Source: Rhizophagus irregularis (lineage: Eukaryota > Glomeromycota > Glomeromycetes > Glomerales > Glomeraceae). From it: DNA of 64,000 nt. The first letter of the stretch is position 1; each line of letters begins with the position of its first letter. Below the pieces are notes generated by a model. The model searched no databases and was not told the DNA's origin. It worked only from the letters and a program-made list of their open reading frames with translations. This document shows positions 59,337-64,000 of the stretch, in pieces. The position numbers and the translations under genes are program-made. The DNA lies in NCBI RefSeq assembly GCF_026210795.1, contig NC_089444.1, positions 3,648,501-3,712,500 of the forward strand. Direction: 5' to 3'.

Positions 59337-59571
59337 AACGGGAATAAGTAATTGTTTGTATAATTCTAGTTGAAGCCACGTGTTTACGTTATAAAAAACT
59401 TCCAACAGAAAAATAAAGGATTATTGGTTTTGTTTATGGTTAGGTTTGGATGTAATTATATATATATAATTAGTTTAGATACCTTATTGATTTGATACTT
59501 ACGCTATGAACTTATGATTGATTATTGTAAATAAAAAAAAGAAAGAAAAGAAAAATGAAAATACATTTAAG

Positions 59572-60350
59572 AGGTAATTTATCTTGATAAATATTTTCTT
59601 CGTGTAATTTTTTTATACGATTAAAGTTGATATATCAGGAGTTGTATTTTTTATAGATTCTATGTAATATCTATAACTCTATATATATCCAATATAAATT
59701 TGTTACATAAATTTTTATAAATCTGTAATATATATAAATAATCTATGTATTTTTTATATAAATGTAAAAATATTATAAATATTCTATATAATATGCATAT
59801 AAATATAAAATTATTTAAATATAAATTCATGTGTAATTTATAGCCAAATAAATATGATGCAAATATTTTAAATAAAATTATACAAATACAGAACTATTTA
59901 AATATAAATCCATGTATAATATAAAATCAAATAAAACATATAAAATTCAAATATACATTTTATTTAAAATTTTCATATAAATCTATATGGATTATATAAG
60001 TTAATTTTTAATAGTTAGTCTCAAATCTCATTTGTAAAATTCATTCGAAATAACTAGAAACAAACTATTATAGTTTGGTCGTACAGAGTTACACAGTTAT
60101 ACTATAAACTGTTTCGTTACATTACATGATTTTGTACGACCTAAATTTTTTTTAGGCTTAATCGTGAAATTATCACTTTTTTTTTCTTTTTTCGTTTTTC
60201 TTCTATAAACTCTTTCAACTATCTTCTTTCTTGTTATCAATTTTTTTCTCTTCCTTTTCATCTTCACGTTCTCAATAGCTTTACAACTTTTTCCACTTCA
60301 AAAAAGGTAAACTATATCACATGTATCACGTGATATAATGTATTTACTTG
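59572..60350. other. Left flank of segmental duplication copy 2
   Basis: TATAAATATAAA-type low complexity runs from 59640 to 60000, then ordinary AT-rich DNA with a T-rich patch at 60175-60250. No gene seen. Confidence 0.45.
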
Positions 60351-60354
60351 CAGT

Positions 60355-60599
60355 AAACGATGAAAAATAACGTAAAATTTTATTTTAAGGCATGTGTAGC
60401 TTGTGTGACATGAATGCAGGATTTGTGCGATACTGGGCAAGTTGTACTGCATAAAAAGACTGTAGATCATTACTAATAATTTTGGATACAAAAAACTCCG
60501 TTCAGCCTAATTTTTTTTTTCTTGCCGTATTTTTTTCTAGTTTTTTAATTTATAAAAACTCCTTCCTTTTAAAGTTTACTTTTTAAAAAAAAAAATTCA
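60355..60599 (+). promoter_or_regulatory. Conserved 5' flank of duplicated kinase, copy 2
   Basis: Near-identical to 52080-52345, with small indels such as GGATTTGTGCGATACTGGGC against GGATGTGCGATACTGAAC. Confidence 0.5.
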
Positions 60600-62953
60600 A
60601 TGTCTGTTATTCGAGAAGAAATTGCTTTTGCAGCAGCTAATAGATCAAGTGCATTAATAAATTATAATGTCCACAATGATATACATAAACAACATGAATT
60701 TAAAAAACAAACAATTCTTACTGATAATTTTCTTACTAAAGATGAAAAAACTTATGCAATAAATTGGTTAACTAGAGGTTATGATCGAGATAAAATTCTT
60801 AATAATTCAGGACCAAAAAGAACTTGTGAAAATTGTAAAGAAGAATGTTTAGCTACGTTATACTGTGAAATTTGTGTTCGAAATTATTTAAAAGCAAATT
60901 TTTCAAATTGGACATCTGGAAATGTTAATATTGATAACTTAATCCAGAAATGTCAAACGGAAACACTTAGACCAAATGTAATAATTTAATGGATTCCATA
61001 TAATAATTTAGAAAATATCAGGTATCTAACAAAAGGTGGTTTTTCTGAAATTTATACAGCAGATTGGATTGATGGAAGATATGATGAATGGGATTCTAAA
61101 AAACAACAATTAAAAAGATTTGGAAGACTAAAAGTGATACTTAAAGGATTAGAAAATGTTGAAAGTGCAAATAAAAGTTGGTTTGAAGAGGTTTGTGATC
61201 TAAATAATGTATTTATAATTACTGTAACTGGGTTTATGTTATTAACAAGTCTTTAAATTTATATAGGCTAAATCACATTTAACTATAGGTAATAAATACC
61301 CAGTGATTGTCCAATGTTTTGGTTTAACACAAAACATATCAAATGGAAATTATATGCTTGTAATGAGTATTAGGGATATAAATTTAAGAGAATATTTACA
61401 ACAAAATTATAATAAACTTACATGGAAAGAAAATATCAATATTACTTTTGAAATAGTTAGGGCACTTTATTTTATTCATAAGGAAAATGCAATTCATAGA
61501 GATTTACATTCAGGAAATATATTGTTTTCAAAATTTAATAATGGTTGGAATATTAGTGATCTTGGATTCTGTGGACCTGCTGATAAATCATCAAAATGTA
61601 TATATGGAAATCTTCCTTACATAGCACCAGAAGTTATTAATGGAAAAGAATATACTTTTAAATCTGATATTTATAGTATTGCAATGCTTATGTGGGAAAT
61701 TTCATCTGGACAACTACCATTTATTAATCACGAACATGATTATAATCTTGTAATGAATATTATTAATGGTATTAGACCAAAAATTGTGTTAGGAACTCCT
61801 GTAGAATATAAAAATTTAATGAAAGAATGTTGGGATGCTGATCCATCAAAAAGACCTGATATCAAGACACTTGCATTTAAAATACAAGAAATGAATTTAT
61901 ATTATCAAAATATGACGGATGAATCATTTCAATCAGAAATAGATAGGAATTTAGAACTAGATATAACAAATAGTAGTACGGACAGTATATTATTTACAAG
62001 TAAAATTCATCAATTTGAAAATCTACCAGAACCAAGAAATGCAACAGAAGGTAATATTTTAAACAAACATTATTTATATTATTTAAAATATCTATTAATA
62101 TTTATAAATATTATTTCTCTTTTTAATATTTAATAGAGGAATTAGAAGGTAATAATATAAATGCAACTTTTATACTTTATTTAAATTATTTATAATATTG
62201 CATTACATAATAAATTAGAAAGTAAATCATTAAAGCATTATTTATTTTAAACAGCATTTCATAGTAGATCATATGACTTTAATATTCCAAATAATAGTAA
62301 GTATTTTTCAAGTTGTATTGAATTCATTATAAAGTTAGATATATATTTATAAAATTTTACCTTTTCACTAGTTGATGATTTTAATAAATCAAGCAACAAG
62401 AATGATGATAGTATGATGTCAAATATAAATAGTAAAAGTTAGTAATTCATTTATATATTTCCATGAACATTTTTCTTATAAGAAATAATTGGATAAATAA
62501 ATAATGATTCATTATTTAAATTTAGCCAATAGTGACAAATTGTCCAAAGTATTTAGAAAACTACAAATAAATGATGGTAAGTGAATAAGCTAATGAATAA
62601 GATAAATTTTTATATTATTGAAAATATTCATTAAACATAATTTATTTAATTTAATAATAACAAGAAACAATGCAACAAACAAAAGAGCCTAATATTGTTA
62701 ATTATAATGGTAAGTAAAAATATAATGCAAAATATGCTTATTTATTCTGACTATTTTGTAATTTATTTTATTTTGATAATTAAGATGAAGATGAAATATA
62801 TAATAACCCAAATCTTCATTCTGAAGTACAAAATGAATTGGAAATCCCTGATGGTAAATTACTTTTTTAACAAATAAAATGTGATAATATTTTATTTCAA
62901 ATTGCTAAATTTTATTATTATTATTATTATAATTAAATTTTTTAGATATTTAA
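60600..62953 (+). pseudogene. Duplicated TKL-like kinase, single nonsense codon
   Basis: Exons parallel copy 1: 60600-61190, 61267-62050, 62137-62148, 62255-62296, 62372-62437, 62526-62576, 62665-62709, 62785-62853 and 62946-62953. Codon 130 is TAA (60987-60989) where copy 1 has GAA in VEWIPY; everything after it is open and all kinase motifs are preserved (HRDLHSGNILF, SDLG, APEV). Exon 5 is one codon shorter than in copy 1. The lesion is recent, or a read error, because no other decay has accumulated. A product starting downstream (for example at 61342) would lack the N-lobe. Confidence 0.75.
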
Positions 62954-63350
62954 GATAAAATGGAATTAGATTTTTTCATAAACTTCAATTTTTATATAAC
63001 TAGCTTTTTATAAATTATTATAAATATTGTATTCTTATATTTTAAATTATTTAAACACTAAGACTAAAGTAGCAAGGTTTATACAAATTCTTAGTTTGTA
63101 ATTTAAATAATTCATATGATTTATAAATTTGTACTATAAATATTTCTCCTTCATTTGGGTAATTTTAAATGAAAGCTTTTAATTAATCCAAATTATTTAA
63201 GAATTTATAATATAAACTAATGCGGTTACACTTTGATATATTCAGCTCGCTTATAAATTTTTCGAGAGTAATTGAGTTTTTATTAAAAATCGAACGTACC
63301 TATCTAAAGTTTTTTAGATTAGGATAACATTTAGGGATGTTGACCGGTTT
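62954..63350 (+). repeat. Kinase 3' flank, copy 2
   Basis: Shared with 54685-54985 (AACACTAAGACTA, AAGCTTTTAATTAATCC), and further right with the orphan copy at 49786-50030 (TATCTAAAGTTTTTTAGATT). Confidence 0.65.
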
Positions 63351-63662
63351 GTCTAGTTCGTTTTAAGTTCTAAACCAATAGTTTCAGTGGTCAAACCAGT
63401 TTTAACTAGTTTTAATCGGGTTTAACTGAAAACATAATAATAGTTTATCTTAAATGGATTATCTAGTTTTAATCTTGTAGTTAGACTAGGTTTAACTGAA
63501 AGTATAAAAGTAGTTTATCATTTTCCTAATCGATTTGAGAGCTGCGTAAATTAAAATTTGTATGTAACTTAAAATTTTAAAGTGATAAAATAATAATATT
63601 TTATAATATTTTTAATTAATACAAATTATTATCCTCATCATCTTTCATAAGGTCTTCCTAAA
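63351..63662. other. Short GGTTTAACT-type repeats, no gene
   Basis: TAGTTTTAATC(G/T), GGTTTAACTGAAA and TAGTTTATC blocks repeat twice between 63400 and 63520. Confidence 0.45.
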
Positions 63663-63773
63663 CTAATTAACCCCTGAACTTTTGCTGTATTGCCGTTGAC
63701 ATAAATTACAAGTAATGGACGTTTTACAAGCATTCCACGAAAAATATTTCCAAACTGAATGAATGTCCGACAT
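63663..63773 (-). pseudogene. BED-type zinc finger fragment
   Basis: MSDIHSVWKYFSWNACKTSI followed by CNLCQRQYSKSSG shows the W-x-x-F and CxxC half of a BED finger; a stop precedes the HxxxH half. BED fingers often accompany hAT transposases, so this is probably a transposon relic extending past the window edge. Confidence 0.5.
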
Positions 63774-64000
63774 TTTTTTACTTTCCGTTCATTATCATCA
63801 TAGAAGTGTTAGTTTCTATTTTATTTATATTTGAGAGGCTAGCATTAACATCATTAGAATTATCAGGAATTAAAACAATTTCCCATAATAAACTAATCTG
63901 TAAAGCGAATTTATAAATTAAAAGATAAATTTGGAATAAATATGTCAAACGACATAGGAAAAAAAAGTTTAAGTTTATTTAAGCTTAGTTATCAACTCTA
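63774..64000. other. Window end, no confident gene
   Basis: On the minus strand a stretch reading QISLLWEIVLIPDNSNDVNA could be an upstream exon of the BED-like gene, but there is too little to call. Confidence 0.25.

Larger units (their letters stand above)
54989..59555 (+). mobile_element. 4.6-kb insertion with A-rich tail and 16-bp direct repeats
   Basis: TGAAAATACATTTAAG is present at 54973-54988 and 59556-59571. The right end carries an A-rich tail (AAATAAAAAAAAGAAAGAAA). The insert carries a relic of an ORF1-like protein (58285-59336) and hosts a nested insertion (55656-58134). The kinase 3' flank is interrupted here but not in the second copy at 63120-63200. No reverse transcriptase is seen. 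Confidence 0.6.

Overview
The window is strongly AT-rich eukaryotic DNA. Its genes carry short spliceosomal introns (GT...AG, mostly 50-100 nt), and many dispersed repeats surround them. The gene content points to an arbuscular mycorrhizal fungus (Glomeromycotina, probably Rhizophagus or a close relative). It includes expanded TKL-like kinases with an NWTSGN linker and CxxC zinc ribbons, a Crinkler (CRN) effector relic, a PD-(D/E)XK nuclease-like gene, KRBA2-like integrase and MULE remnants, and two paralogous cytochromes P450. The taxon is an inference from gene families; no rRNA, tRNA or CRISPR array was seen.

Layout: 0.5-1.2 kb holds relics of minus-strand genes. 1.7-5.8 kb (minus) is a kinase gene whose N-lobe exon has been duplicated into a tandem series of cassettes, nearly all phase 0 and divisible by three, ahead of one complete kinase domain. 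6-8.7 kb is repeats. 8.7-11.3 kb is a MULE transposase with a frameshift. 12.0-12.9 kb is a broken Crinkler gene. 13.2-13.8 kb (minus) is a four-exon gene of unknown function. 16.9-18.7 kb (minus) is an intact five-exon PD-(D/E)XK protein, beside a 253-bp MITE. 23.0-24.8 kb (minus) is a P450. 26.2-29.4 kb is a decayed integrase element with a 62-bp satellite. 30.6-34.9 kb mixes kinase-exon relics, a MITE, a 1.4-kb TIR element and a truncated gene made only of kinase N-lobe modules.

35.36-37.98 kb (minus) is a poly(A)-tailed insertion with a 16-bp target-site duplication, encoding a 648-aa intronless protein. 38.1-39.2 kb is a foldback repeat element. 39.7-44.5 kb (minus) holds two paralogous lectin plus ETX/MTX2-like (aerolysin-type beta-pore) genes, the first frameshifted and the second intact. 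47.7-49.4 kb is the second P450. 52.3-54.7 kb and 60.6-63.0 kb are a segmental duplication of a nine-exon kinase gene; copy 1 is open and copy 2 has one nonsense codon. Between them sits a 4.6-kb insertion with A-rich tail and 16-bp direct repeats, itself carrying a second nested A-tailed insertion with 19-bp direct repeats.

Taken together this is an accessory, transposon-dense region dominated by family expansion and decay: kinases, effector-like nucleases, pore-forming-like proteins and P450s. The most unusual architectures are the tandem kinase N-lobe cassette array and the fully symmetric phase-1 microexon tail of the duplicated kinases; both would allow many splice isoforms without frame disruption. 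Function and expression are untested.
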